From the NCBI GenBank assembly GCA_002170485.2, contig NHDZ02000117.1, positions 1 to 25,862 of the forward strand: a DNA stretch of 25,862 nt. Reading direction: 5' to 3'. Source of the DNA: MED660 sp002691025 (lineage in GTDB: Bacteria > Myxococcota_A > UBA9160 > UBA4427). The notes under the pieces were generated by a model. That model made no database searches. It saw only the letters and a list, made by a program, of their open reading frames with translations, and was not told the DNA's origin. Shown here one piece after another: positions 1 through 7,746 of the stretch (within the stretch, counting starts at the first letter, position 1; each line of letters begins with the position of its first letter). The position numbers were made by a program, and so were the translations under genes.

Positions 1-932
1 ATCTTGTATGCGAGCAACCATCGATCGAGGGCCGACCAATCCAGGGCGGTGCCGGAAAGAAGGGTGTATCGAGGTCCACGAATGCGGCTTTCCAGGGTGC
101 GCCAGCCGATATGGCCCAGCGCTCCCAGGATCTCGATCCAGGACAGGCGCTGGCCTCCTAAAAAGGGGATCGGGCCGCAGAGGGTGAGCAGTTGGCCCTC
201 CGCTTTCAAGACCCGTCGGGCCTCGAGTTCCGTATCTCGTCCACCGATGCAGTCGAACACCAGGTCGAAGGTTTCCCGTTCGGATTCGAGTTGTGAAGCC
301 CAGGGTTGCCGTTGGTAATCGAGGATGCGGCTGGCCCCCTGGCGCAGGACATGGTCGGTGTTGGATGGACCGCATACGCCGACGACCTCGCGTGCGCCGG
401 CGGCCGCCAGGGCCTGAACGAGGACGCCTCCGATATTCCCGGAGGCGCCTATGACGAGGCACTTCTTCTGACAGGGGTGGCCTGTGGCCTCGATGGCCAT
501 GGCACCGATGATGCCGGAGAACGCCGTGGCGGCGCCTTGTGCAAAACTCCAGTCCTCGGGCATGAGGCGAACCCGAGACTGCGGGGTGCAGCAATACGGC
601 GCCAGCGTCCCGAGTCTCTGAGTCCCGAACACCGCACCAAACACCCGGTCTCCCGGCTTCAGGTGGGTGACACCCTCGCCCACCGCGTCGACCACCCCAG
701 CAAAGTCCTGGCCCGGCACTCTGGGTTTCTGGAGCGAAGGCCGAGGACTGACAGGGATTCCTCCAAAGGCCGTCCCTTCCGCCAGGTGGATATCGTCGCG
801 GTTCAGGGAGGCCGCATAGCCGCGGACACGAACCTCTCCACGCGATGGGGTCGGGGTGGGAAGTTCAATCCAACGAAGGGTCTGAGCCGCCGTCCCGATT
901 CCGGGTCGCTCCGTCCAACCGAGCGCTTTCAT
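1..932 (-). CDS. MDR-family quinone oxidoreductase-like dehydrogenase (3' end beyond window)
   Basis: Reading the minus strand from ATG at 932 gives about 310 uninterrupted residues running off the left edge, so the C-terminus is missing. The N-terminus (MKALGWTERPG) and the GroES-like part, with PGQDFAGVVDAVGEGV at about 73-88 and KPGDRVFGAVFG near 92-103, are typical of zinc-independent medium-chain reductases. A Rossmann nucleotide motif, IGASGNIGG, lies at about 161-169. I see no cysteine/histidine set for structural or catalytic zinc, so an NAD(P)H-dependent quinone or enone reductase is likelier than an alcohol dehydrogenase. The substrate is unknown. No Shine-Dalgarno precedes ATG 932. 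An in-frame GTG at 980 has AAAGGG upstream and would add 16 residues, so the start is uncertain. It lies downstream of tRNA-Arg on the same strand. Confidence 0.85.
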   Translation of the reverse strand, partial: MKALGWTERPGIGTAAQTLRWIELPTPTPSRGEVRVRGYAASLNRDDIHLAEGTAFGGIPVSPRPSLQKPRVPGQDFAGVVDAVGEGVTHLKPGDRVFGAVFGTQRLGTLAPYCCTPQSRVRLMPEDWSFAQGAATAFSGIIGAMAIEATGHPCQKKCLVIGASGNIGGVLVQALAAAGAREVVGVCGPSNTDHVLRQGASRILDYQRQPWASQLESERETFDLVFDCIGGRDTELEARRVLKAEGQLLTLCGPIPFLGGQRLSWIEILGALGHIGWRTLESRIRGPRYTLLSGTALDWSALDRWLLAYK

Positions 933-1058
933 GCGCGGAGGAAGCGAGTCCTTTCTCTCCGGACTCTTTCGTTCAGTCACCGGCTTGTGTCCCTTTCTCT
1001 AGGGGCGCTTCGTTGCCGTCGGCTTCGATGGATCCGAGATTATTCGAGGCTGAGCGAA

Positions 1059-1135
1059 TGGCGCCCCCGGCAGGACTCGAACCTGCGACGCATGAGTTAG
1101 GAACCCAACGCTCTATCCATCTGAGCTACGGGGGC
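1059..1135 (-). tRNA. tRNA-Arg (anticodon CCT)
   Basis: The minus strand folds into a full cloverleaf. It has a 7-bp acceptor (GCCCCCG with CGGGGGC), a D arm GCTC/GAGC, an anticodon loop TTCCTAA, and a T arm GCAGG-TTCGAGT-CCTGC. The 3' CCA is encoded. The anticodon CCT reads AGG. The anticodon stem is imperfect, with a T-T opposition at its base and one G-T wobble. It sits between nlpD and the MDR gene. Confidence 0.95.
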
Positions 1136-1252
1136 GATCCGCCGAGACCCGCTGCCGAGTGGCTCCGGCTTTCTGGGTCGAGGCGGTTCTTTGTGGACTG
1201 GGTGAGACTAGCCGAATTACGGAGTCGTAGCGCCACCCGCGCCCGAGGTCGT

Positions 1253-1960
1253 TCAAGGAAGATACGACGCCGGATTCATCGGCTTTTCGCCTTTGCGGAT
1301 CTCGAAGTGCAAATGGGGACCGGTGGAGCGCCCGGTACTTCCCACCAGCGCGATCCTCTCGCCTCGATCGACGAAGTCGCCTCGGGATACGTAGATTCGA
1401 CTGGCGTGGGCATAGACGGTTCGGTAGTACCCCGCGTGTTTGATGATGACGACCTTGCCGTAGTCACCGAGCCAACCGCTATGCACGACTTTTCCGGATT
1501 CGGAGGCCCGGATCGTGGTTCCCTTGCCGATGGCCAGGTCGATGCCTTCGTGCGGGCGTCCGCTGCGTCGACCGAATGCGGAACTGAGACGGGCGCCTTC
1601 GACGGGCCAGCTGAAGGCCAGGTCGCCCGATCTGCGTGCATCCCGTTGGGCGGCTCGTCGCGTGCTCGCGTTGCTCTTCGGAGAACTGGATCCGGAGGCC
1701 ACTCGAGAGCCGGACCGCGGGATCCAGATCTGCTCTCCCACCTGGATCTTGGAGACATCCTTGATCCCATTGGCCTTGACGAGATCGCTGACCGGAACCC
1801 GATACCGACGGCTCAGTTGGTAGAGGTTCTCTCCCTTGGCGAGGCTGTGATATCGCCCCGCCGAGTAGCTGGCACACCCGGATAGAGACGCAACCCAGAG
1901 GAGGGCCAGCAATACAGCGCACAGCGCGCCTATGTACTTCCGGAAATCTAGGCCGCCCAT
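1253..1960 (-). CDS. nlpD: NlpD-like lipoprotein: LysM plus M23 (LytM) peptidase domain
   Basis: This 235-residue protein starts with a membrane-spanning signal ending in the lipobox LSGC (Cys29), so it should be a lipid-anchored envelope protein. A LysM peptidoglycan-binding domain covers about 37-81. A serine/arginine-rich linker follows, then a LytM/M23 domain at about 120-235. The zinc ligands look complete: His137 and Asp141 in HEGID, His185 in YAHAS, and His218 in GPHLHFE. Escherichia coli NlpD has lost catalytic residues and only activates amidases, so this copy could itself be an endopeptidase. That is inference from the motif. Its ATG lies inside the end of pcm (13-bp overlap), the gene order known from the surE-pcm-nlpD-rpoS region of proteobacteria. 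The two genes are probably translationally coupled. rpoS is not adjacent: tRNA-Arg follows. Confidence 0.9.
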   Translation of the reverse strand: MGGLDFRKYIGALCAVLLALLWVASLSGCASYSAGRYHSLAKGENLYQLSRRYRVPVSDLVKANGIKDVSKIQVGEQIWIPRSGSRVASGSSSPKSNASTRRAAQRDARRSGDLAFSWPVEGARLSSAFGRRSGRPHEGIDLAIGKGTTIRASESGKVVHSGWLGDYGKVVIIKHAGYYRTVYAHASRIYVSRGDFVDRGERIALVGSTGRSTGPHLHFEIRKGEKPMNPASYLP

Positions 1961-2619
1961 CCGTGCTCACCGATGAGATCGACAAAGCTGCAATCCCCAA
2001 GGACTTCCTGGGCAAAACGGGTTCGATCGCGTCGAACGATGCGAACGAGTTGTTGTCGGTCGCGAGGTCCAAAGGGCCCGATCAAGGCCCCGCCCACCCG
2101 AAGCTGCAAAAGAACAGGCTTTGGCGGTGCGGGTCCGCCTGCGGTGACCAGGATGCCGTCATAAGGGCCGTTTTCGGGGCGGCCCCAGGTACCGTCGCCG
2201 ACGAAGATCTTCACATTTCCGATCTCCATTCCGGCTAGATGTTGCCGGGCCGTGTCGGCCAGATCGGGGATGCGCTCGATTGAGACCACGGATTCCACCA
2301 GATGAGACAGGACCGCGGCCTGATAACCCGAGCCGGTTCCGATCTCAAGGATCCGCTCGTGACCCTTCAGCCGGAGGGCCTGGGTCATTCGGCCCACCAC
2401 GCCCGGGGCTGAAATGGTTTGCCCTTCGCCGATGGGGAGCGCTCGATCCTGGTAGGCTCGGACTCTGAGAATCTCCGGAATCAGGACATGGCGCGGCGTG
2501 TTCTTGATCGCCGCGAGGACCCGTGGGTCCGTGACGCCTGCTTCCGATAGTTTTAAGACAAGCCTCGACCGAGCGCGCACGTAGCCCGCCAGGCCGGCCT
2601 GATACTCGGCCGACTTCAT
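1948..2619 (-). CDS. pcm: Protein-L-isoaspartate O-methyltransferase
   Basis: This 223-residue, SAM-dependent enzyme methylates isoaspartyl residues in damaged proteins so that they can be repaired. Visible family signatures are the segment LPIGEGQTISAP (about 61-72), SAM motif I LEIGTGSGYQAAVL (about 91-104), the acidic motif SIERIP, and a post-motif stretch around GDGTWG. Length matches bacterial Pcm of about 210-230 residues. The start is well supported by a GGGGGAGAG Shine-Dalgarno about 5 nt upstream. It overlaps nlpD by 13 bp and lies 59 bp downstream of the fibronectin-III-like gene, all on the minus strand, so the three may be cotranscribed. Confidence 0.95.
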   Translation of the reverse strand: MKSAEYQAGLAGYVRARSRLVLKLSEAGVTDPRVLAAIKNTPRHVLIPEILRVRAYQDRALPIGEGQTISAPGVVGRMTQALRLKGHERILEIGTGSGYQAAVLSHLVESVVSIERIPDLADTARQHLAGMEIGNVKIFVGDGTWGRPENGPYDGILVTAGGPAPPKPVLLQLRVGGALIGPFGPRDRQQLVRIVRRDRTRFAQEVLGDCSFVDLIGEHGWAA

Positions 2620-2678
2620 TTCTCTCTCCCCCGTTGGCGAGAGTAGGCTTTTAAAACAGGGTATTGCAACCGAGGGGC

Positions 2679-3125
2679 CTATTTTGGCTCTCTAGATGCC
2701 TCCTGGACGAGAACAGGTCGTCCTGGCAGCCCCAAGGCGCCTGATCCGGCCTGCCAGCTGTACTTTCGCCACTCTGAAAGCGGGCTCTCGAGCCCCGTGG
2801 GGCCAATGGCTTGCACAGACACCCAGACGGAGGTCTCGGGCTGGACGGCAAAGGACCAGCGGTAGCGGCCCCGCGCGCCCGGCGTTCCCACCTCAATGGC
2901 CGTCCCCGCCTCAGGCGCTTGCGGTCTGGTGTCCGAAAAGTGGACCCGGAAGTACGAGACCTCGGCGGGAAACGGGTGTTCCCACTCGATCAGGGCCAAC
3001 ATGGGTTCCAGGGTTTCTTCGGCATGAGCGGCTTTGATCGGTCCCAGCCAGACCACGAAGGGAGCCAGCGCCAGCAGGAGAGCGGCTCTTTTTCGTCGTG
3101 ACTGACTCGTTTTCGCCTGATGCAT
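2679..3125 (-). CDS. Small exported fibronectin type III-like protein
   Basis: The frame is open much further upstream, but the best start is ATG 3125. It has GAGGG about 9 nt upstream and gives a clean Sec signal peptide: basic MHQAKTSQSRRKRA, then a hydrophobic run, then AHA before EET. The mature part of about 110 residues looks like a single fibronectin-III fold. Its markers are LALIEWEHPFP, SYFRVHFSD, a YRWSF strand, and VWVSVQAIGPTGLESPLSEW, which resembles the usual F/G region. There is no lipobox, membrane anchor or catalytic motif. It is divergent from the CehA-like gene across a 116-bp spacer, so the two could share a promoter region, and it precedes pcm. Function is unknown. An envelope adaptor or binding role is only a guess. 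Confidence 0.75.
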   Translation of the reverse strand: MHQAKTSQSRRKRAALLLALAPFVVWLGPIKAAHAEETLEPMLALIEWEHPFPAEVSYFRVHFSDTRPQAPEAGTAIEVGTPGARGRYRWSFAVQPETSVWVSVQAIGPTGLESPLSEWRKYSWQAGSGALGLPGRPVLVQEASREPK

Positions 3126-3241
3126 CGATCGGCCCTCGCGCGCGTACGTGACGTGTGCCCCTCCACCGAGGCTACCGCAGTTGGGGGTGTGACGAGCGCT
3201 TGAGCGGCGGCCTGTCCCATCCACGCTAGGCTCGACTCGGC

Positions 3242-6043
3242 ATGCGTGAGGATCAGCAAAGAATTTCCGGGTTTCGACTTTTGGGTCCTCTTGTGAGCCG
3301 CACTGTAGGGATCGGGGTCTGGCTGGTCCTGGGATCGCTCGTCGCGCGCGCGGAGCCGCCGGATGAGTCAGGGCTTTTCGCCGAGCAGATCGATGCGCAG
3401 ACGCCTCTGTCACTGATTCCACAGGGGCCGGATGCCGTCGCGGGGCTGGGAGACTGGATTCTCAGCAACGGCACGGTCTGCGCGACCGTTTCAAGTATTT
3501 CTCACGAGTCCTTTCTCTCTGGGAGCGGCGGCGTTCTTGTAGACCTCGCCCACTGCGGTCGCGGCGATGATCAGTGGAGCGTGCTTCAGCCCATGCTGAA
3601 CATGTCGCGCGAGCAGGTGCTTGAAGTCGAGCGCGTCCGAGCGGAAGTGGATTCGAAGGAAGCTCGTTTGATCGCCGAATCGAGTTCGAGCGGGCTTTTG
3701 GTTCAAACGACCTTCTCGCTTGCTCCCGCGCCGTCCCGGGTCCTGCGTCTAGAGACGCGTGTGCGTCGCACCGCGCCTGGGGACTCGTTTTTCTTCATGG
3801 GCGACCTCTCGATTCACGGTGCCCGCCAGGTCTCACCGTTCGTGATTTCAGCGCGGCTCCCGGGCGGGGCCTCCGGTTTTGATCACCCGGATGTGTCGGT
3901 CTCCAGCCCCTTAGCCATGGCGGATGCCATGGTTCGAGCCGATCTCCAGGTCCTTGTCGGTGCGTCCGAGGGCGCCCCTGGAATCGCCTACGGCTGGCGT
4001 ATGGTCGAGTCCTACGTGGAACGAGCGGACGGACGAAGAGAGCCAGTGCGTCTTTTGGCGTTGCACGGCGAGCACTTTTCCATTCTGGGCAGCTATAGCG
4101 ACACGCTGTGGTGGGAAGGCTCGCTGGATCCCAGCTTGTTGGAGTTGGCTCAAACGCTCTTCATGGATTTGTCCGAGGGAGAGGAATTGGTCCAGATCCG
4201 GGAGATCCGACTCGGTGACGTGGCGGATGTCGCCAGTGTGACGGACGCCTTGTGGTCGGACGGCCGCTGGGTCACCGGAACGACGGATCGTCCCGGCATG
4301 GCGCTTCATGTCCGTCGCGTGAGTGGTGAGCCCGTGACCTTCGTGCGTCCTGAAGCGGCCGGTTCATTTCGTTTTAAGCTGCCACCCGGGGCCGTCGGTG
4401 ATTTTGTCATGGAGGCGATCTCGCCTGCCGGTCACCGGACCGAGCAGGCTTTCGGGGTTGCGGCTGGGGATGAAGAAGTGGAGCTACCCCCTCTTCTGCT
4501 GCCTCGCCCCGGTCGCGTGGGACTGCCCATCGGGCAACCCGTTCGCCTCGTATTCGAGGGCATTGATCCCACTCCGGACCCGGTTTTTGGCGCTGACGGG
4601 ACGAATTTTCGTTTGGGGGGAGAGTACCTGCCCGGAAGCAGTGAAGCCTCTTCGGTTTCGTTGTCGGGATCCCCGCTGGATCCCCTGGAGATTCGGCTGC
4701 CGGAGGGCCGCTATCGGGTGCTCCTGACTCGGGGTCTTGAGTGGGGCTACGCCGAGCTTGAGATCGAGGTCCGTGAGGGAGAAGAGACCCTTCCGACCTG
4801 GCCTGTGCTTGAAAAGCAGATCGAGATGCCCGGCTGGGTGTCGGCAGATCTGCATGTTCATTCCGGACTGAGCGATGATTCTTCTCTGGGTACAGAGGAA
4901 CGCTTGCGGACATTTGTAGCCGAGGGGGCCGAGGTCATGGTGGCCACCGAGCATGATCAGCTTTCCGACTACCAGTCCCTGATTGAAGCCGCGGGGCTTC
5001 AGGATCGTGTGGTGGCGGTGGGCGGTGTCGAACTCACGAGCGGAGCCCAGACACCGGAGGTGCCGTCCACGGCGGGCCACGCGAATGCCTTTCCGATTCC
5101 CTACGACTCGAGCGCCTATCGAGATGGGGCGCCTCGGTCCGAAGATCAGCGTCTCCGTGAAACCTTGACTCAACTCAGTCGTCTTCCGGTGCCCCCTGTG
5201 GTCCAATTGAATCACCCTCGTGAGGCTGGCTTTGATTCAGGGATGGGCGCCTACTTCACGCATCTTTCCCAGGCTGGCGAGGGGCTGGACCCCTCTCTTC
5301 CGCTCTCGGACGCCCAGAACCGCAGCCTGATCGAGCGACTCGGGCGCGATGGATTGCGCGACGTGGACTTCCACGCGATCGAACTCTTCAATGGCCCGTC
5401 CATGGTCCGCTACCGAGTGGTGCGAGCCGACTGGTTTTCCTTGTGGCTTCAGGGCGAACCCCGAACGGGGACGGCAAACAGCGATTCGCATTCCCTTCGT
5501 GAGGTGGTGGCGATGCCCCGAAATTACATCGCCATGGTCAGCGGACCGCTTCCGGCTTTCAATCAGACGGGTTTCCTGGAGTCCGTACGGCAAGGCCGAC
5601 TTTTTGGCACCAGCGGTCCGGTCCTGGAAGTGTCGATCCAGGGCAAGGGGCCCGGCCAGACTGTGTCGGGGGCATCCGGGGTTCTGGAGATCCGACTCCG
5701 AGCGGCGGATTGGGTGCCTGTGGATACCGTTCGCGTCTACGTCAACGGGCATTTGACGGCACACGAGCGCGTCGTGCGGGACGAAACGCTGGAGATCCCA
5801 CTGGCCTTTGCCCAGGATGCCTTCGTGACGGTGGAAGCCGAGGGACGAGCGGAGCCTGGAAGCGTGTATGCCCGTCTTGCGCCGGGCTTTACGCCGTTTG
5901 CCTTCACGAATCCGATTCGCGTGGATGCCGACGGAGATGGGCGCTGGGACCCCGCTGGGCTGCGATCGCCCCTGCCCGCCTCGATCCTGGATCCACTGGG
6001 AGCCGATTCCGGTCCCTCAGATACCCATGCAGGCCCGCCTTGA
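3242..6043 (+). CDS. Exported CehA/McbA-like PHP-domain metallohydrolase
   Basis: This 933-residue protein begins with a signal peptide (hydrophobic stretch from about residue 18, ARA before EPPD) and so is probably periplasmic or secreted. The first 530 or so residues look like beta-rich accessory domains. A PHP domain follows. Candidate metal ligands are Asp536, His538 and His540 (DLHVH), Glu570-His571-Asp572 (TEHD), Glu597 (GVELTSG), His613 (GHANAF), His658 (LNHPRE), Glu714 (AIELFNG), and Asp748 and His750 (NSDSH). About 180 more residues form a C-terminal beta domain with an Asp-rich VDADGDGRWD near the end. The family includes the carbaryl hydrolase CehA, but most members have unknown substrates, so only a metal-dependent ester, amide or phosphoester hydrolase can be proposed. 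The Shine-Dalgarno is weak. GTG 3293 is an alternative start. Confidence 0.85.
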   Translation: MREDQQRISGFRLLGPLVSRTVGIGVWLVLGSLVARAEPPDESGLFAEQIDAQTPLSLIPQGPDAVAGLGDWILSNGTVCATVSSISHESFLSGSGGVLVDLAHCGRGDDQWSVLQPMLNMSREQVLEVERVRAEVDSKEARLIAESSSSGLLVQTTFSLAPAPSRVLRLETRVRRTAPGDSFFFMGDLSIHGARQVSPFVISARLPGGASGFDHPDVSVSSPLAMADAMVRADLQVLVGASEGAPGIAYGWRMVESYVERADGRREPVRLLALHGEHFSILGSYSDTLWWEGSLDPSLLELAQTLFMDLSEGEELVQIREIRLGDVADVASVTDALWSDGRWVTGTTDRPGMALHVRRVSGEPVTFVRPEAAGSFRFKLPPGAVGDFVMEAISPAGHRTEQAFGVAAGDEEVELPPLLLPRPGRVGLPIGQPVRLVFEGIDPTPDPVFGADGTNFRLGGEYLPGSSEASSVSLSGSPLDPLEIRLPEGRYRVLLTRGLEWGYAELEIEVREGEETLPTWPVLEKQIEMPGWVSADLHVHSGLSDDSSLGTEERLRTFVAEGAEVMVATEHDQLSDYQSLIEAAGLQDRVVAVGGVELTSGAQTPEVPSTAGHANAFPIPYDSSAYRDGAPRSEDQRLRETLTQLSRLPVPPVVQLNHPREAGFDSGMGAYFTHLSQAGEGLDPSLPLSDAQNRSLIERLGRDGLRDVDFHAIELFNGPSMVRYRVVRADWFSLWLQGEPRTGTANSDSHSLREVVAMPRNYIAMVSGPLPAFNQTGFLESVRQGRLFGTSGPVLEVSIQGKGPGQTVSGASGVLEIRLRAADWVPVDTVRVYVNGHLTAHERVVRDETLEIPLAFAQDAFVTVEAEGRAEPGSVYARLAPGFTPFAFTNPIRVDADGDGRWDPAGLRSPLPASILDPLGADSGPSDTHAGPP

Positions 6044-6045
6044 AT

Positions 6046-6060
6046 CGCCTAATTTAGGCG
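6046..6060. repeat. Perfect inverted repeat between the CehA-like and MDR genes
   Basis: A 15-bp palindrome (CGCCTAA, a central T, TTAGGCG) begins two bases after the CehA-like stop codon. Flanking GAATC and GATTC could extend the stem with a bulge. No T-run follows on either strand, so a rho-independent terminator is doubtful. An operator or RNA-processing site is possible. Confidence 0.35.
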
Positions 6061-6096
6061 CCTTGATTCGCTCAGAAATCTGAAAGAGGAGCCCCG

Positions 6097-7257
6097 ATGA
6101 CCCGAGCATATTCCATCAGTGGTGAAGACGTAGACGCCGAACGCGCACGCGTTGATCAGAACCTGGACCAGGTCGACATTTCCCGAGTGGTCGTCCTGGA
6201 TGAGATCGAACTGCGGACGACCGGCCCGCGCGATGTACGCATGAAGATCCTCGCCGTATCGGCCGAGCACAATCTGGCTCATGCCGCCTTGGCGGATACC
6301 GTCCATATCTCCGAGCTTAGAGGCGGGAAGATCTATCCGGGGAACTCCGCACTCGGGGAGGTAACCGAGGTCGGTTCCGAGGTGACGGATTTTTCCGTGG
6401 GTGATATTGCGATCACGCACTGCAACGGCCAGCCCGATCGCTTCGGCTTTCCGAAGACGATCTGGGCCTATGACACACCGGATTCGATTGGCTGGTACGC
6501 GGAAGAAGTCGTGGTCGAGGATTGGCAGATCGTCCAAGCGCCTTTGGATTGTGGACTGAATCTCTGGGAGATTGCCGCCCTGCCCTTGCGTGCACCCACG
6601 GCCTATCACCTGTGGCGTCGTGCCGAAGGGATCTTCCGCTTGAAGGTGCCCGAAGAACGCTGTGCCACGCTCAACGTCATGGGCTTCGGGGGTGGCGTGT
6701 CGGAACTCTTCCTGATGATGGCGGCCGCCAAGGGCCATAACGCCTACTTCTGCTCTGGGAGCAAGGAAAGGCGCGACGCGCTGGAGAAGTTCGGCATCAT
6801 CCCGATTGATCAGAAGGTCTACAACCGCTTCGCCTCGCGGGACGACAGCAAGGCCTTCATGAAGGAGATCAAGCGTCTGACCGGAGGGGAAGGCATGCAT
6901 CTGATCTGCGACATGCTTCGCGGGCCGGTGTTTGATGCGGGCTTTTCTGCCGTGGCTCGGGAGGGAGTCATCGTCAGTGCCGGTTGGCAGTTGACGCGAG
7001 AGGTCAAGTTCAACTCGGCAGCGGCGTCCATCAAGCAGATCACGCTGGATCACACCCACTACGAAACGCTGTACGGCGTGGGGGCGGCCACCGAGTTGTA
7101 CGGCTCGGTCTACAAGCCGACGATTCATCACGAGATCTACCCCTTTGAAGATCTGCCTCGAGCCATCGTTGATATGCAAGAGAATACGCAGACAGGGATT
7201 CCGATCATCCGGGTCGCGGAGGAGATGCCCGAGGCGGTCTCGCATCTGATTCCCTAG
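6097..7257 (+). CDS. MDR-family reductase resembling crotonyl-CoA carboxylase/reductase
   Basis: This 386-residue medium-chain dehydrogenase/reductase has an AGAGGAG Shine-Dalgarno about 6 nt before the ATG. The catalytic GroES-like half carries PGNSALGEVTEVGSEV (about 81-96) and VGDIAITHCNG followed by IWAYDTPD (about 101-129). These recall the HC...IWGYETPDG region of crotonyl-CoA carboxylase/reductase. The nucleotide-binding motif is GFGGGVSE at about 196-203. I do not see the structural-zinc cysteine cluster of alcohol dehydrogenases. Carboxylating ability cannot be judged from sequence. It is the first gene of a tight plus-strand run (42 bp to the HIT gene, 33 bp on to the crotonase), so an acyl-CoA or enal reductase role is plausible but is inference. 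Confidence 0.75.
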   Translation: MTRAYSISGEDVDAERARVDQNLDQVDISRVVVLDEIELRTTGPRDVRMKILAVSAEHNLAHAALADTVHISELRGGKIYPGNSALGEVTEVGSEVTDFSVGDIAITHCNGQPDRFGFPKTIWAYDTPDSIGWYAEEVVVEDWQIVQAPLDCGLNLWEIAALPLRAPTAYHLWRRAEGIFRLKVPEERCATLNVMGFGGGVSELFLMMAAAKGHNAYFCSGSKERRDALEKFGIIPIDQKVYNRFASRDDSKAFMKEIKRLTGGEGMHLICDMLRGPVFDAGFSAVAREGVIVSAGWQLTREVKFNSAAASIKQITLDHTHYETLYGVGAATELYGSVYKPTIHHEIYPFEDLPRAIVDMQENTQTGIPIIRVAEEMPEAVSHLIP

Positions 7258-7299
7258 AGGTCTGGCGCTATCGCTGTCCTGAATGGGAAGGAGGCCCCG

Positions 7300-7713
7300 G
7301 TGAGTGACTGCATTTTTTGTCAGATCGTTCAAGGGCGGGCCAACTGCCATCGGGTCTATGAAGATGATGAGGTGCTGGCCTTCCTTGATATCTTTCCGGT
7401 GTCGCCGGGCCATGTCCTCGTGATTCCGAAAGAGCATGCGGTGGACATCTTTGATCTCGAGGAGACTTCTGCTCAGGCTGTGGCGCGTGTGGCACGCAAA
7501 GTGGCCTACGCGGTGGAAGAGACCCTTCGTCCGGACGGTCTCATGGTGGCGCAACTGAACCGTGAAGCCGCCGGCCAGACGGTCTTCCACTATCACATGC
7601 ATCTGATCCCCCGGGCGGCGGGAGATTCCATGGCGATGCATACCCGGGTTCCGGGCGATCCGGGTGAGATGGCTGGAATCGCTTCGCGCCTCGTGGTGGC
7701 TCTGGAACACTGA
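7300..7713 (+). CDS. HIT-family nucleotide hydrolase
   Basis: This 137-residue histidine-triad protein has the full HIT motif, His97-Tyr-His99-Met-His101, followed by LIPR. His99 is expected to be the nucleophile that forms a nucleotidyl intermediate. Upstream lie the typical CIFCQIV start (Cys4, Cys7), FLDIFPVSPGHVLVIPKEH and LNREAAGQTVFH. Cys4/Cys7 with His46 may bind zinc, as in many bacterial HinT proteins. Known activities are hydrolysis of adenosine phosphoramidates and acyl-AMP. It starts at GTG with GAAGGAGG upstream. Its place between two putative acyl-CoA enzymes may reflect clearance of acyl-adenylates, or may just be a shared transcript. Confidence 0.92.
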   Translation: MSDCIFCQIVQGRANCHRVYEDDEVLAFLDIFPVSPGHVLVIPKEHAVDIFDLEETSAQAVARVARKVAYAVEETLRPDGLMVAQLNREAAGQTVFHYHMHLIPRAAGDSMAMHTRVPGDPGEMAGIASRLVVALEH

Positions 7714-7746
7714 GTCTGGTCTTCCTCCAGGAGGAGCGCGACGAGA

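Noticed and set aside
306..1100. 264-residue plus-strand frame
   Set aside because: Antisense to the MDR-family gene and overlapping tRNA-Arg. The minus strand has the real protein motifs.
845..1885. 346-residue plus-strand frame
   Set aside because: It runs through tRNA-Arg and antisense to nlpD, with no recognisable domain.
3126..3422. N-terminal extension of the FN3-like gene upstream of ATG 3125
   Set aside because: It would overlap the CehA-like start, is Arg-rich, and lacks a ribosome site. The signal peptide begins at 3125.
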